Source of the DNA: JAABSX01 sp964480455
Lineage (GTDB): Bacteria > Bacteroidota > Bacteroidia > Cytophagales > Microscillaceae
Assembly (NCBI GenBank): GCA_964480455.1
Contig: CAYZQI010000019.1
Coordinates: 1 to 47,947 of the forward strand
Direction of reading: 5' to 3'
DNA: 47,947 nt
Position 1 is the stretch's first letter, and each line of letters starts with the position of its first letter. This document shows, in pieces, positions 7,891 through 16,106 of the stretch. The translations under genes and the position numbers were made by a program. The notes under the pieces were generated by a model. It did no database searches. It was not told the origin of the DNA and saw only the letters and a list, made by a program, of their open reading frames with translations.

Positions 7891-8670
7891 ATGACAACTC
7901 AAACAAAAACAGCACTTATCACTGGAAGCAGTAGTGGCATTGGGCTAGGTATTGCGCGTGTATTTGCAGCAGCAGGTTATCAAATTTGCTTCAATGGTTT
8001 GGAGAGTAATGGCGCAGAGATAGCGGCCGAAGTAGGGAAAGAATTTGGAGTAAAAACTATTTTCTCGCCTGCCAATTTACTTAAACCCGAAGCCATCAAA
8101 GAAATGGTAGCATTGGCACAAAACGAACTTGGCCCGATAGATGTACTTATTAACAATGCAGGAGTACAGTACGTAGCTCCTATTGATGAATTTCCAGAAG
8201 CAAAATGGGATTTAATCATTGGGGTAAATATGACGGCCGTTTTTCATACCAGCAAAGCGGTTTGGCCTCAAATGAAAGAGCGTAAATTTGGACGCATTAT
8301 CAATATCACTTCTGCGCACGGCTTGCGCGCTTCTGAGTTTAAAAGTGCTTATGTTACTTCTAAACATGGCGTTACGGGCTTGACAAAAGTACTTGGTTTA
8401 GAAGGTGCACCGCTCGGAATTACTTGCAATGCCATCTGCCCAGGCTATGTAAGAACTCCGCTGGTGGAAGGGCAAATTGCCGACCAAGCCAAGGCACATA
8501 ACCTTAGCCCCGAAGAAGTAGTAGAAAAAATTATGCTTAAAAAACAAGCTATCAAAGAGTTTGTAAAAGTAGAAACCATAGGCAAACTTGCACTTTTCTT
8601 GGCTTCAGATGATGCAGCTACCATCACAGGCAGTTCTATCCCCGTGGACGGAGGCTGGTCTGCACAGTAA
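7891..8670 (+). CDS. Short-chain dehydrogenase, likely D-3-hydroxybutyrate dehydrogenase
   Basis: The protein has 259 residues and a classical SDR fold. The nucleotide-binding motif is TGSSSGIG near residue 12, then NNAG near 90, and catalytic Ser (ITSAHG) and Tyr-x-x-x-Lys (YVTSK). NAGVQYVAPIDEFPEAKWD and ICPGYVRTPLVEGQI are characteristic of NAD-dependent 3-hydroxybutyrate dehydrogenases, which interconvert D-3-hydroxybutyrate and acetoacetate. The C-terminal SSIPVDGGWSAQ closes the family pattern. Substrate assignment is by motif resemblance; another hydroxyacyl or acetoacetyl substrate is possible. Confidence 0.9.
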   Translation: MTTQTKTALITGSSSGIGLGIARVFAAAGYQICFNGLESNGAEIAAEVGKEFGVKTIFSPANLLKPEAIKEMVALAQNELGPIDVLINNAGVQYVAPIDEFPEAKWDLIIGVNMTAVFHTSKAVWPQMKERKFGRIINITSAHGLRASEFKSAYVTSKHGVTGLTKVLGLEGAPLGITCNAICPGYVRTPLVEGQIADQAKAHNLSPEEVVEKIMLKKQAIKEFVKVETIGKLALFLASDDAATITGSSIPVDGGWSAQ

Positions 8671-8696
8671 AATAATCTAAATTAAATCCTAAAATC

Positions 8697-8736
8697 ATTA
8701 CCTCCCAAGGATTTTCAAAAACCCTTAGGAGGTAAT
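8697..8736. terminator. Long imperfect hairpin after the SDR gene
   Basis: ATTACCTCCCAAGG (8697-8710) faces CCTTAGGAGGTAAT (8723-8736), with complementary TTTT/AAAA extensions toward the loop. It starts 26 bases after the stop codon. There is no clear U-tract, so intrinsic termination is uncertain; it may instead stabilise the mRNA 3' end. Confidence 0.5.
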
Positions 8737-8757
8737 CAATTAATCCCTACCCAAAAA

Positions 8758-9681
8758 GTGAAGGCAAAAAAGCAATTTGTATTTTTACTGTGCTACTTAG
8801 GCCTCTATGCTACCTTAGCTGCACAGAGTTTTCAAATCAATCTTCATAAAAATAGCCAACTTTATGATTTCTTCAGTTGGCAAGCTGACCAAAAACCCCT
8901 CGTTAGCGCGCACAGAGGAGGGCCTACTGACCAATTTCCTGAAAACTGCTTGGCTACTTTTGAGCATACACTTAGTATTGCACCTGCACTGATTGAGTGT
9001 GATGTAATGCTAACCAAAGATAGTGTGCCTATACTGATGCACGACCGTACTTTAGACCGTACTACCAATCTGCAAGGCTATGTAATAGACTATACTTGGG
9101 AAGAACTCAAACATGTAAGGCTTAAAAACCGTGCAGGTGTACTGACAGACTACCCCATCACCACCCTTGAGGAAGTACTGGCTTGGGCAGAGGGAAAAAC
9201 CATCTTAAAGCTAGATGTCAAAAATAATCTCCCTCCTGAGCAAGTAGTTACACTGATTCGTAAGTATGAAGCAATGCCCTACGTGGTAGTGATTACCTAC
9301 AAAAATGAAGATGCCCTTGCCTACCATGCCCTTGCACCAGAATTGATGCTCTCCGTTTCACCACGCTCAGAAGAAGACATTAAAGCACTACTCGAGGCAG
9401 GTGTGCCCAACAACAATCTGATTGCTTTTGTAGGTGTAGATGATGCTCCACAAACCTTGATTGATTACCTCCATAACTTGAGAATCTCTTGTGTTTTAGG
9501 AACTATGCGAACCCTAGATGCGCGCGCACGTAGCGAAGAAGGCTACAAGGTATATTTGCCCTGCATCTCAGAAAAAAATATAGATGTGCTGGCAACTGAT
9601 GAAGTGCTACTTACCCAAAAAGCCATTGAGCAATTTACTTACAAAAGGTCAGGACGAGCTAAGTACTTTGGTAAATGGTAA
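8758..9681 (+). CDS. Exported glycerophosphodiester phosphodiesterase
   Basis: The protein has 307 residues. I use a GTG start at 8758, giving KAKKQ, a hydrophobic core and LAAQ as a signal peptide. The GDPD TIM-barrel signatures are complete: SAHRGG with the catalytic His, FPENCLATFEH, ECDVMLTKDSVPILMHDRTLDRTT with metal ligands and the second His, and LKLDVKN. It should hydrolyse glycerophosphodiesters to glycerol-3-phosphate plus an alcohol in the periplasm. It starts 22 bases after a hairpin and may be separately expressed from the SDR. No glycerophosphate transporter is adjacent. Confidence 0.92.
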   Translation: MKAKKQFVFLLCYLGLYATLAAQSFQINLHKNSQLYDFFSWQADQKPLVSAHRGGPTDQFPENCLATFEHTLSIAPALIECDVMLTKDSVPILMHDRTLDRTTNLQGYVIDYTWEELKHVRLKNRAGVLTDYPITTLEEVLAWAEGKTILKLDVKNNLPPEQVVTLIRKYEAMPYVVVITYKNEDALAYHALAPELMLSVSPRSEEDIKALLEAGVPNNNLIAFVGVDDAPQTLIDYLHNLRISCVLGTMRTLDARARSEEGYKVYLPCISEKNIDVLATDEVLLTQKAIEQFTYKRSGRAKYFGKW

Positions 9682-9905
9682 TGCGCAACATATCCTGAAA
9701 ACACTACTAGAACTCGTGCCTTAGTACAAGTATTTTTAAACTATTCTAATATTTTTTTTAATTATTCTAATAAAAAATCCAAACATACTGCGGATAGTTG
9801 ATTTTTTGAGTATAAAATCTTTGGTGTTTAGAATATTTTTGCTTTTTTTATTTGGATTTAATTATAATTCTCCCTACTATTGTAACAAATTTTGAAGCAC
9901 TATTT

Positions 9906-9950
9906 ATGATTTTGATAAGCAAATCATTAAAAATAATCATCAAGAGGTAA
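9906..9950 (+). CDS. Candidate leader peptide, Ile/Leu-rich
   Basis: A 14-codon ORF reading MILISKSLKIIIKR followed by TAA. Five of the 14 residues are Ile and two are Leu. It lies upstream of a strong terminator (9991-10030) that precedes ilvE, the arrangement expected for ribosome-mediated attenuation of branched-chain amino acid genes. AT-rich DNA favours Ile, Leu and Lys codons by chance, and no strong ribosome binding site is visible. The call is an inference. Confidence 0.4.
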   Translation: MILISKSLKIIIKR

Positions 9951-9990
9951 GGAGTGTAGTATATCAAATAAGCAGCACACTCACAGACCA

Positions 9991-10030
9991 AGCCATTAGC
10001 ACCGCATAAGAGGTGATAGTGGCTTTTTTT
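9991..10030 (+). terminator. Terminator in the ilvE leader
   Basis: AGCCATTAGCACC (9991-10003) pairs with GGTGATAGTGGCT (10012-10024) apart from one mismatch and one wobble, with an 8-base loop, and runs into seven Ts (10024-10030). It ends 38 bases before the ilvE ATG and 310 bases after the nearest upstream gene, so it is better placed as an attenuator than as that gene's terminator. A smaller hairpin (GAGTGT 9952-9957 with ACACTC 9977-9982) precedes it. I could not identify an antiterminator pairing. The rest of the 387-base gap (9682-10068) is AT-rich, with a TATTTTTG -7-like box at 9834-9841. Confidence 0.75.
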
Positions 10031-10068
10031 AACAAGCAAAAGATAAATCATCAATCTTCCAATAATAT

Positions 10069-10959
10069 ATGTATTATCATCAAAGTACAATTGTATTTCA
10101 CAATGGCTCGTTTACACAAGCCAACCAAGCCGACACTAATGTTTACTCCCAAAGTCTGCATTATGGCATAGGCATTATTGATGGGCTGCGTGCCTACCAA
10201 ACCAACGAAGGGCCTCAGATTTTCAAAGCACGTGAGCACTATGAGCGCTTTCTGAATGCTGCCCACGCTATGCACATTCGCTTGAATTACTCTGTAGAAG
10301 AGCTTATTCAAATTACCTATCAGCTTTTAGAAAAAAATCATCTCAGCAGCGCCTACATTCGTCCGCTGGTACACTTGGGTGCAAACATGGAAATGCAAAC
10401 CTCCTCTGAGGTACAACTGCTGATAGCAGCTTGGAAGTGGGAAAACTACCGTGGCAACGACCCCCTTGATGTGATGGTTTCTTCCTTTCAGCGTTTGCAC
10501 CCTAAATCTACCTTTATTGATGCCAAAATTACGGGCAACTATGTCAATTCAGTATTGGCAATGAACGAGGCAAAACAGGCAGGTTTTGATGATGCAATAT
10601 TGCTAGACAATCAGGGCTATGTATCAGAAGGAGCAAGTTCTAATTTTTTCTTAGAAAAAAATAGTATGCTGATTACGCCTCCCACTGGAAGTATTCTGCC
10701 TGGCATCACACGTGCCACAGTATTTGAGTTGGCTTTTGAGCTGGGTATTCAGGTACAAGAGAAGTATTTTACGCCCGAGGAGATGAAAGAATCAGATGGT
10801 GCGTTTTTTACGGGTACTGCCTCAGAGATTGCTTGTATTAAATCAGTGAATCGACATAACTTTCGCAAAAACTGGAAAGATACCGCAGGCTACGAAATAC
10901 AGCGCAAGTATCGCCAAAGGGTACTTTTAGGCGATTATGACCAATATTCTATCATTTGA
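10069..10959 (+). CDS. ilvE: Branched-chain amino acid aminotransferase-like, PLP fold type IV
   Basis: The protein has 296 residues. Class IV aminotransferase features are present: HYGIGIIDGLRAY, an R-x-x-E-H-x-x-R-F-like segment (FKAREHYERF), the PLP lysine in DAKITGNYVNS (near 155), DDAILLDNQGYVSEGASSNFF and the C-terminal FFTGTASEI. This matches IlvE, which transfers amino groups to and from the 2-oxo acids of Leu, Ile and Val. A related D-amino-acid transaminase or 4-amino-4-deoxychorismate lyase is less likely because the full IlvE pattern is present. It is preceded by a candidate attenuator and followed by a clean terminator, so it is a single-gene unit. Confidence 0.88.
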   Translation: MYYHQSTIVFHNGSFTQANQADTNVYSQSLHYGIGIIDGLRAYQTNEGPQIFKAREHYERFLNAAHAMHIRLNYSVEELIQITYQLLEKNHLSSAYIRPLVHLGANMEMQTSSEVQLLIAAWKWENYRGNDPLDVMVSSFQRLHPKSTFIDAKITGNYVNSVLAMNEAKQAGFDDAILLDNQGYVSEGASSNFFLEKNSMLITPPTGSILPGITRATVFELAFELGIQVQEKYFTPEEMKESDGAFFTGTASEIACIKSVNRHNFRKNWKDTAGYEIQRKYRQRVLLGDYDQYSII

Positions 10960-10966
10960 TTTCTTA

Positions 10967-11002
10967 GGGCTTGTTTGAGCAATCAGACAAGCCCATTTTT
11001 TT
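10967..11002 (+). terminator. Rho-independent terminator of ilvE
   Basis: GGGCTTGT (10967-10974) and ACAAGCCC (10987-10994) form a perfect 8-bp stem with a 12-base loop, followed by ATTTTTTT. It starts 8 bases after the stop codon. Confidence 0.9.
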
Positions 11003-11060
11003 AGCTCACATTGCCGCACAGGTGCTACATAAGCAAATAAAAATTTGGCGCAGCTTACCA

Positions 11061-11089
11061 TTGAGTTATTGGTGAAATTGCTAACTTTG
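11061..11089 (+). promoter_or_regulatory. Possible promoter in the 11.0-11.4 kb gap
   Basis: TTG (11061-11063), 18 bases, then TAACTTTG (11082-11089) fits the Bacteroidota promoter. The next gene starts 300 bases on, beyond repeat copy B, so its target is unclear. The rest of the gap (10960-11396) holds only the ilvE terminator and the repeat. Confidence 0.35.
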
Positions 11090-11240
11090 TAGCATTACTG
11101 GCTATGTATAGCTAGGTACAAGATAAATAAAATAGTATTTTACTATCTCAAAACTGCCAGATTTTAACTAAACCAAAACTTGGAAAAACACGGTTGCATA
11201 AATTTGATAGGTTTATTTTCTTGTGTGCTAGTAGGAAAAT

Positions 11241-11360
11241 GGTTATCTAACAATTTTTGTGAAAATCTGTAGCAGCGGACTTTCAGTCCGCTAGCATTTA
11301 TGTTCTAAACAGTATTTAGCTCATCTTATCGCATACAATCACAAAAATTGTCAAAGAATC
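11241..11360 (+). repeat. MITE-like repeat, copy B
   Basis: A full 120-bp copy. The left arm GGTTATCTAACAA runs into TTTTTGTG, and the right arm is CACAAAAATTGTC followed by AAAGAATC. A perfect inner palindrome GCGGACT/AGTCCGC is at 11275-11291. The flanks GGAAAAT (left) and GGAAAAAT (right) are similar but not an exact duplication. It sits 36 bases before the Nudix gene. Confidence 0.9.
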
Positions 11361-11396
11361 GGAAAAATAAGTAAAACATCTGTAAAATAGTAAAAA

Positions 11397-11891
11397 ATGC
11401 CCTCTACACTAGCGGAAATACAAGCCACTTTTGGGAATCAACTCAGGGTGCGTGTATGTGGAATATTGATAGAAGATGAAAAAATTTTGATGATAAAACA
11501 TCAAAATATTGGTGCAAGGGGCTATCTTTGGTCTCCGCCTGGGGGAGGCTTGCAGTTTGGCGAAACTGCTCACCAAGCATTGCTGCGTGAGTTCCAAGAA
11601 GAAACTTTTTTGGATATTTCAATAGAGCGATTTTTATTTGTAAATGAGTTTTTACACGCACCTCTCCACGCAGTAGAGTTGTTTTTTGAAGTAAAAAAAA
11701 GGAACGGCACATTGGCAAAAGGTACCGACCCTGAGATGCCCCCAGACGCCCAGATGATAAGTGAAGTGAAATTTATGAGCATTGATGAAATTCAACAGGA
11801 AAATCCTTTGAATTTGCACTTTCTTTTTCGGAATATTGCAAAAGTTTCTGTTATTTTGAAAAAAAATGGATATTATCATTCAACAAACTAA
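11397..11891 (+). CDS. Nudix hydrolase
   Basis: The protein has 164 residues, cytoplasmic. The Nudix box runs from GGGLQFGE to LLREFQEET, giving the G-x5-E-x7-RE-x2-EE catalytic helix. The usual Gly after EEx is replaced by Phe (EETFLD). The catalytic Glu residues remain, so hydrolysis of an X-linked nucleoside diphosphate is still expected. SPPGGGLQFGE upstream of the helix is typical of the general family. The substrate cannot be read from the sequence. Repeat copy B ends 36 bases upstream and may carry part of its 5' region. Confidence 0.9.
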   Translation: MPSTLAEIQATFGNQLRVRVCGILIEDEKILMIKHQNIGARGYLWSPPGGGLQFGETAHQALLREFQEETFLDISIERFLFVNEFLHAPLHAVELFFEVKKRNGTLAKGTDPEMPPDAQMISEVKFMSIDEIQQENPLNLHFLFRNIAKVSVILKKNGYYHSTN

Positions 11892-11932
11892 AAAATAGGT
11901 TCGGATTTTTAACAAAAAATTGATTTACAAAT

Positions 11933-12703
11933 ATGGTTACAAGAATAATTACCGCTGTTTTATTGCTTATCTCATTAAGCCTTGTGTATTTGCTTTACAG
12001 CAATGTGAAAGGACCTGTCGACCAAAAGCAGTTCATTGCACAGACAGAATTGCAAAATGTTACAAAAATGAAATTTGTGCGTGATGTGCAAGCACTGTAT
12101 CTTAGCAAGTACGGAAAGTACTGTGGCAATTGGGACGAACTCATCAAGTTTGCGCAAAGTGGCGAAGTACCCAACATTCAAATATCTGAAGAAACCTACC
12201 TTGAAGATGGAAATGGAGAAGAAAAAGTAAAACTTAAAATTGATACCCTCGGGCTTATTTCTGTGAGAGATAGCCTATCAGGTCAATATCCTAATTTAGA
12301 CATTAGCAAAATTAATCTTGCTGCCCATACCAACAAACAGTTTACACTCTATGCAGGCGTAGTGAGCAATGGTAATCTAGACCTCAACGTATTTGAAGTG
12401 AGAGATGAATACCCTATCAACCCTGAAAGAGGAGCACAGCTCAACGAAAAAGGTGAACCCTACTCGGTTACTACCTTAATAGAATATTTCAAGAAAAAAT
12501 CAGAGCAAGTAACCCAAGAGGCAATTATGAAGCAGCGTGAGATGAAAGGTAAAACAGACGCAGAAGAAAAGAAGCTACAAGAAGAACTTGATGAAATCAG
12601 TAAATATATCAACCTTTACAGCAAAAGAATAGAACAACTAGAGACCAAACCCCTCAAAGTAGGTTCAAGAACGGAGGCTACCACAGCAGGAAACTGGGAG
12701 TAA
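11933..12703 (+). CDS. Membrane-anchored protein with C-terminal coiled coil
   Basis: The protein has 256 residues. One N-terminal transmembrane segment (IITAVLLLISLSLVYLLY) is followed by LQNVTKMKFVRDVQALYLSKYGKYCGNWDELIKF, a helix reminiscent of the solvent-exposed part of pilin-like or type II secretion-like proteins. A strand-rich middle follows, then a charged coiled coil (SEQVTQEAIMKQREMKGKTDAEEKKLQEEL). I do not recognise a named family with confidence. It is 41 bases after the Nudix gene and in the same direction. Confidence 0.75.
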   Translation: MVTRIITAVLLLISLSLVYLLYSNVKGPVDQKQFIAQTELQNVTKMKFVRDVQALYLSKYGKYCGNWDELIKFAQSGEVPNIQISEETYLEDGNGEEKVKLKIDTLGLISVRDSLSGQYPNLDISKINLAAHTNKQFTLYAGVVSNGNLDLNVFEVRDEYPINPERGAQLNEKGEPYSVTTLIEYFKKKSEQVTQEAIMKQREMKGKTDAEEKKLQEELDEISKYINLYSKRIEQLETKPLKVGSRTEATTAGNWE

Positions 12704-12900
12704 TCTTCAAAGCTCAGAAAAGGCATTTGTGCACAAAATTAAGGTGTATGAATGCTTTTTTAGTCTTATCCAAATCTAAAAAAATATTCCAAATCAATAA
12801 ATTTATCCGAAAAGCAATATAAGTGCTCGGTTTGATTTTTATAAATCATTTCTAATCAGTAACTTAGACTTCTAATGCTACCCTAATCATTCAAAAGTAT

Positions 12901-13812
12901 ATGGCTCAAACCGAAAAAATAGATAAAATATACCAACTTGAAACCTATGTCAAATCGGATAAATTTGATGTAGAAGATATGAGTTATTATCAACTTTGCT
13001 TATCTATCAGTAACGAGCATTTTCGATTTTGTGCCGTAAATTCACTTGACCATAGCTGTTTGCTTTTGCAAGATTTTCGGTTTTTTGCGCGCCAAAGTGC
13101 CGATGAACTGCTCAATACGCTCAATCGTATCTTTGACAACGATATGTTTCTGAAAGCAAATTTCTGGAAAAGCATCAATATCATACAAAAAGGACAGCCT
13201 TATACCCTTGTGCCCACAAAATTTTTTGAGGAAGCTGCACCCGAGCGTTACCTCAAACCCATTTCGCCCAAGACAGATAAACGCTCCATCATCACCCACG
13301 CGCACGAAGCATTTGAGATGACAAGCATCTCTTACGTAGATAAAAATTTACAAAATTGGCTCAGAAACACTTATCCCACACGCGACCTGAAATATGTTCA
13401 TCAAACCGATGCTTTTTTGAAAGGCATTGCTTTACAAGTGCGTCCTAACAATCAGGAAAGTACAGTACATATTTTTGTGGAAAATAATCACTTCTTGCTT
13501 AAGGTACTTGGCAAACAAGGAGGTTTAGAGTTCTCAAATGTGTTTAGCTATCGCCATACCAACGATTTTATGTATTATGTGCTTTTTGTGCTTGATGAAC
13601 TGCGCCTTTCCAAAGATGATACCCCACTTTTTGTTTATGGTACTCTCAATCCTGTCTCAGAGATATTTAAAAACTTACAACTCTACTTTGGAGCAGTAGA
13701 ACTGGTTACCAGAAACCCCGACTGGATTCGATTTGAGTATCTTTTTGATGAAATCAGCAACTACCATTATTTTGACCTCTATGGGCTTTATGCTTGGAGC
13801 GAATTTCTGTAA
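12901..13812 (+). CDS. DUF3822 family protein
   Basis: The protein has 303 residues, soluble. It matches the pattern of DUF3822, a Bacteroidota family with an actin/hexokinase-like duplicated fold: LCLSISNEHFRFCAVN near the start, a central domain switch (NTYPTRDLKYVHQTDAFLKGI), then VHIFVENNHFLLKVL, NDFMYYVLFVLDELRL and TPLFVYGTL. The function is unknown. In relatives it commonly sits near pyrE and a Nudix gene, as here (13788-15193). Its 3' end overlaps the convergent Nudix gene by 25 bases. Confidence 0.85.
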   Translation: MAQTEKIDKIYQLETYVKSDKFDVEDMSYYQLCLSISNEHFRFCAVNSLDHSCLLLQDFRFFARQSADELLNTLNRIFDNDMFLKANFWKSINIIQKGQPYTLVPTKFFEEAAPERYLKPISPKTDKRSIITHAHEAFEMTSISYVDKNLQNWLRNTYPTRDLKYVHQTDAFLKGIALQVRPNNQESTVHIFVENNHFLLKVLGKQGGLEFSNVFSYRHTNDFMYYVLFVLDELRLSKDDTPLFVYGTLNPVSEIFKNLQLYFGAVELVTRNPDWIRFEYLFDEISNYHYFDLYGLYAWSEFL

Positions 13813-14474
13813 GCTTGATAGACAAAACGAATGGAGGCATAAGAATCTACCAACTGCTCAGCTACTTTATCTTCGGCTACCCACTCCAAGCGTTCTATGT
13901 TTTCGGAAGTTTGGGGCTTCATTTTGCTTTCATCAATACAATCCATCAAATACCAGCGGGTTTGCTTCAAGATTTGTGTACGCCCAAGGGTGTAGTTGTG
14001 CCAAGTAGTACAAATTCTTTTTGCCAGCTTTACTTTTACGTTACACTCTTCTTCTACTTCGCGGAGGGCAGCCGCCTTAAATTTTTCACCTTCATCAAGT
14101 TTACCTTTTGGGAAATCCCATTTTTTGAGTCGATACATCAACAAAAAAGCGGCTGCATCGGCTTTTTTGACAAGACCTCCTGCGGCTTGCAAAATCTTAA
14201 AAGAGCCTTTGACCATTTGCTTTACTGCCTCAAAGTCATTGACTATCAGTGTAATACAGTTAATTTGCTCAAACTTATGCCCAAGTGCTAGTTTGAGCAG
14301 TTCTTGCACATCTTTTTGTTGGGCATTGATGATGAGCACTGTGCCCCGAAGGTTATTGTACTTGATGATTTGCTGCTTTAAATCCAATACTACATCAAAA
14401 AGAGTAACCTCATAGTTTGCTTCTTGCCTTTTTAAGACAATGTGCATATCATTTATAAAGAGATTCATGTGCAA
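13788..14474 (-). CDS. Nudix hydrolase with N-terminal extension
   Basis: The protein has 228 residues. The first 105 residues form a separate alpha/beta segment (TVLIINAQQKDVQELLKLAL, INCITLIVND). The Nudix domain follows, with KKWDFPKGKLDEGEKFKAAALREVEEECNV, a complete G-x5-E-x7-REVEEEC box in which Cys replaces the last Gly. PKGKLDEGE is typical of diadenosine polyphosphate/ADP-ribose-type hydrolases. It is divergent from pyrE with a 74-base gap and convergent with DUF3822. MNLF at 14468 is an equally good start. Confidence 0.88.
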   Translation of the reverse strand: MHMNLFINDMHIVLKRQEANYEVTLFDVVLDLKQQIIKYNNLRGTVLIINAQQKDVQELLKLALGHKFEQINCITLIVNDFEAVKQMVKGSFKILQAAGGLVKKADAAAFLLMYRLKKWDFPKGKLDEGEKFKAAALREVEEECNVKVKLAKRICTTWHNYTLGRTQILKQTRWYLMDCIDESKMKPQTSENIERLEWVAEDKVAEQLVDSYASIRFVYQAYRNSLQA

Positions 14475-14548
14475 ATGCTTATATTTGTAAATATTTTAGT
14501 TGCAAATAAATGCAATTGTTGATAAATCCTAAAATTTTATTTTAAATT

Positions 14549-15193
14549 ATGCCTAAGACTATCAATATGTCGGAAGCGGTTGCCAACATGCTTTTGGATA
14601 TACAAGCCGTTCAGTTTAGTTTTGAAAAACCGTTCAACTGGAGTTCAGGCTGGAAATCGCCTGTTTACTGCGACAGTCGCCTCACTATTTCTTATCCTGA
14701 AATCAGGACTCAAATTACTCAAGGATTTGTAGAACTCCTTCAGGCACATTTCCCAGATGTGGAGGTAATAGCAGGAGTAGCCACTGCGGGTATCCCACAG
14801 GCAGCACTCATTGCAAATCAGCTTGCCTTACCTATGCTCTATGTACGGGCACAAGCAAAAGGACACGGACGAGAAAACCTTATAGAAGGGGTAGTGAAAG
14901 CAGGGCAAAAAGTAGTGGTAATTGAAGATATTTTCTCAACAGGAAAAAGTACCATACAAGCAGCCCTCGCCCTCAGAGAAGCAGAGGTAGAAGTTATGGG
15001 TGCATTGGGGATTCTTACCTATGGTTTTGAGTTTGCCCAAATGCAATTCGAGGAAAATCAATTGCCATTTTATACCCTTACTGATTACACTAAACTACTC
15101 GTAGAGGTATTTAAACGTGAGGGAGTAAGCGAAAAAACAATGGCTTCACTACACGAATGGCGTAAAAATCCTGAAAAATGGCAACCCGATTAA
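14549..15193 (+). CDS. pyrE: Orotate phosphoribosyltransferase
   Basis: The protein has 214 residues and converts orotate plus PRPP to orotidine 5'-phosphate in pyrimidine synthesis. NWSSGWKSPVYCDSR binds orotate/PRPP. VIAGVATAGIPQAALIA, MLYVRAQAKGHGRENLIEG (catalytic loop) and the PRPP loop VVVIEDIFSTGKST are visible. The last loop has IFSTGKS where many members have LISTGGS. The C-terminal tail is longer than in E. coli PyrE. A TATATTTG box at 14480-14487 could be its -7 element. prs, which makes its PRPP substrate, lies 4.4 kb downstream. Confidence 0.95.
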   Translation: MPKTINMSEAVANMLLDIQAVQFSFEKPFNWSSGWKSPVYCDSRLTISYPEIRTQITQGFVELLQAHFPDVEVIAGVATAGIPQAALIANQLALPMLYVRAQAKGHGRENLIEGVVKAGQKVVVIEDIFSTGKSTIQAALALREAEVEVMGALGILTYGFEFAQMQFEENQLPFYTLTDYTKLLVEVFKREGVSEKTMASLHEWRKNPEKWQPD

Positions 15194-15261
15194 TCAAGCC
15201 CTCTATACAAAAACCTAGTGAACTTCAATAAATTGATAGATGATTCGTTTTTACTCAAATT

Positions 15262-16095
15262 ATGATAAATGTGGAACAAAAATATGCTACTTATCTTCTG
15301 ATATTGCTGCTGATGTTAGGCAGCTACTCGCTCAGTAAAGCACAAATCAAACTTCCATTTGCCCATAAAATAGAAGTAGATGTACTAGATACACGTCTAG
15401 ATAAGCAAGATACGAGCATTGTGATACAATACCATCTCAAGGGAAGCCGTAAACGCTTTTACAAAGTACAGCTTTACTACTCCAACAATGGTGGCAATTC
15501 TTTTAAAGGTCCGCTGCGCAGTCTCAAGGGAGATATAGGCGACAGTACCAAAGCAGGAAAAGACAAAACAGTAAGTTGGTCTTTCAGAAAAGACAACCCC
15601 TACTTCAATGGCGAACGCACAATGTTTAGAATAGATGCTGCTGAAATCCCCAAAATCTCTACTGGCGGTCCTGAAAACGCCCTTCGCTCGCTACTCGTGC
15701 CAGGACTTGGCGATACCAAAGTGCGCAATGGTTATAATTATGGCTGGATTACGGCACTCACCTACGTCAACTTAGGGATGGGAACTTTTTTGCATTTTCA
15801 CGCTCAAAATAAATTCAAAGATTATGAATCTCGCATAGCAAGTACAGAAGAAGAACATCAGGCCTTGTATAACCAAGCCCGCAACAGGCAAAATCTTTCC
15901 CGTGGCTTTCTGATAGCGGGCGGAGTGATTTGGCTGGCAGATGTGATAGGAGTCTACGCACGCGGAGTTAAAAACAAACGCAGAATAGCTGCTGCCGAAG
16001 CACAAGAAGAGGAAGAAGCCACATCGTATCTGCCTATCATACTTCCGAGTGTGGAGCAGGGTAGGGGGCAGTTGAGCCTTTTGTGGCGATTTTAA
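15262..16095 (+). CDS. Exported membrane partner of the caspase-like protein (DUF5683-like C-terminus)
   Basis: The protein has 277 residues. It has a signal peptide (LLILLLMLGSYSLSKAQ) and then a beta-sandwich of about 110 residues (KIEVDVLDTRLDKQDTSIVI, QLYYSNNGGNSFKGPL, KTVSWSFRKD). Next comes SLLVPGLGD followed by a hydrophobic segment, a helical stretch (YNQARNRQNLSRG) and a second hydrophobic segment (GFLIAGGVIWLADVIGVYA). This second half resembles the DUF5683 pattern of Bacteroidota membrane proteins. The stop overlaps or closely abuts the caspase gene (TAATG at 16093), implying coupled translation and joint function. The biochemical role is unknown. Confidence 0.75.
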   Translation: MINVEQKYATYLLILLLMLGSYSLSKAQIKLPFAHKIEVDVLDTRLDKQDTSIVIQYHLKGSRKRFYKVQLYYSNNGGNSFKGPLRSLKGDIGDSTKAGKDKTVSWSFRKDNPYFNGERTMFRIDAAEIPKISTGGPENALRSLLVPGLGDTKVRNGYNYGWITALTYVNLGMGTFLHFHAQNKFKDYESRIASTEEEHQALYNQARNRQNLSRGFLIAGGVIWLADVIGVYARGVKNKRRIAAAEAQEEEEATSYLPIILPSVEQGRGQLSLLWRF

Positions 16096-16106
16096 TGAGA
16101 GATACA

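Noticed and set aside
13794..14415. Plus-strand open frames of 139-165 codons opposite the second Nudix gene
   Set aside because: They are antisense shadows. The minus strand encodes a complete Nudix domain with its catalytic helix.
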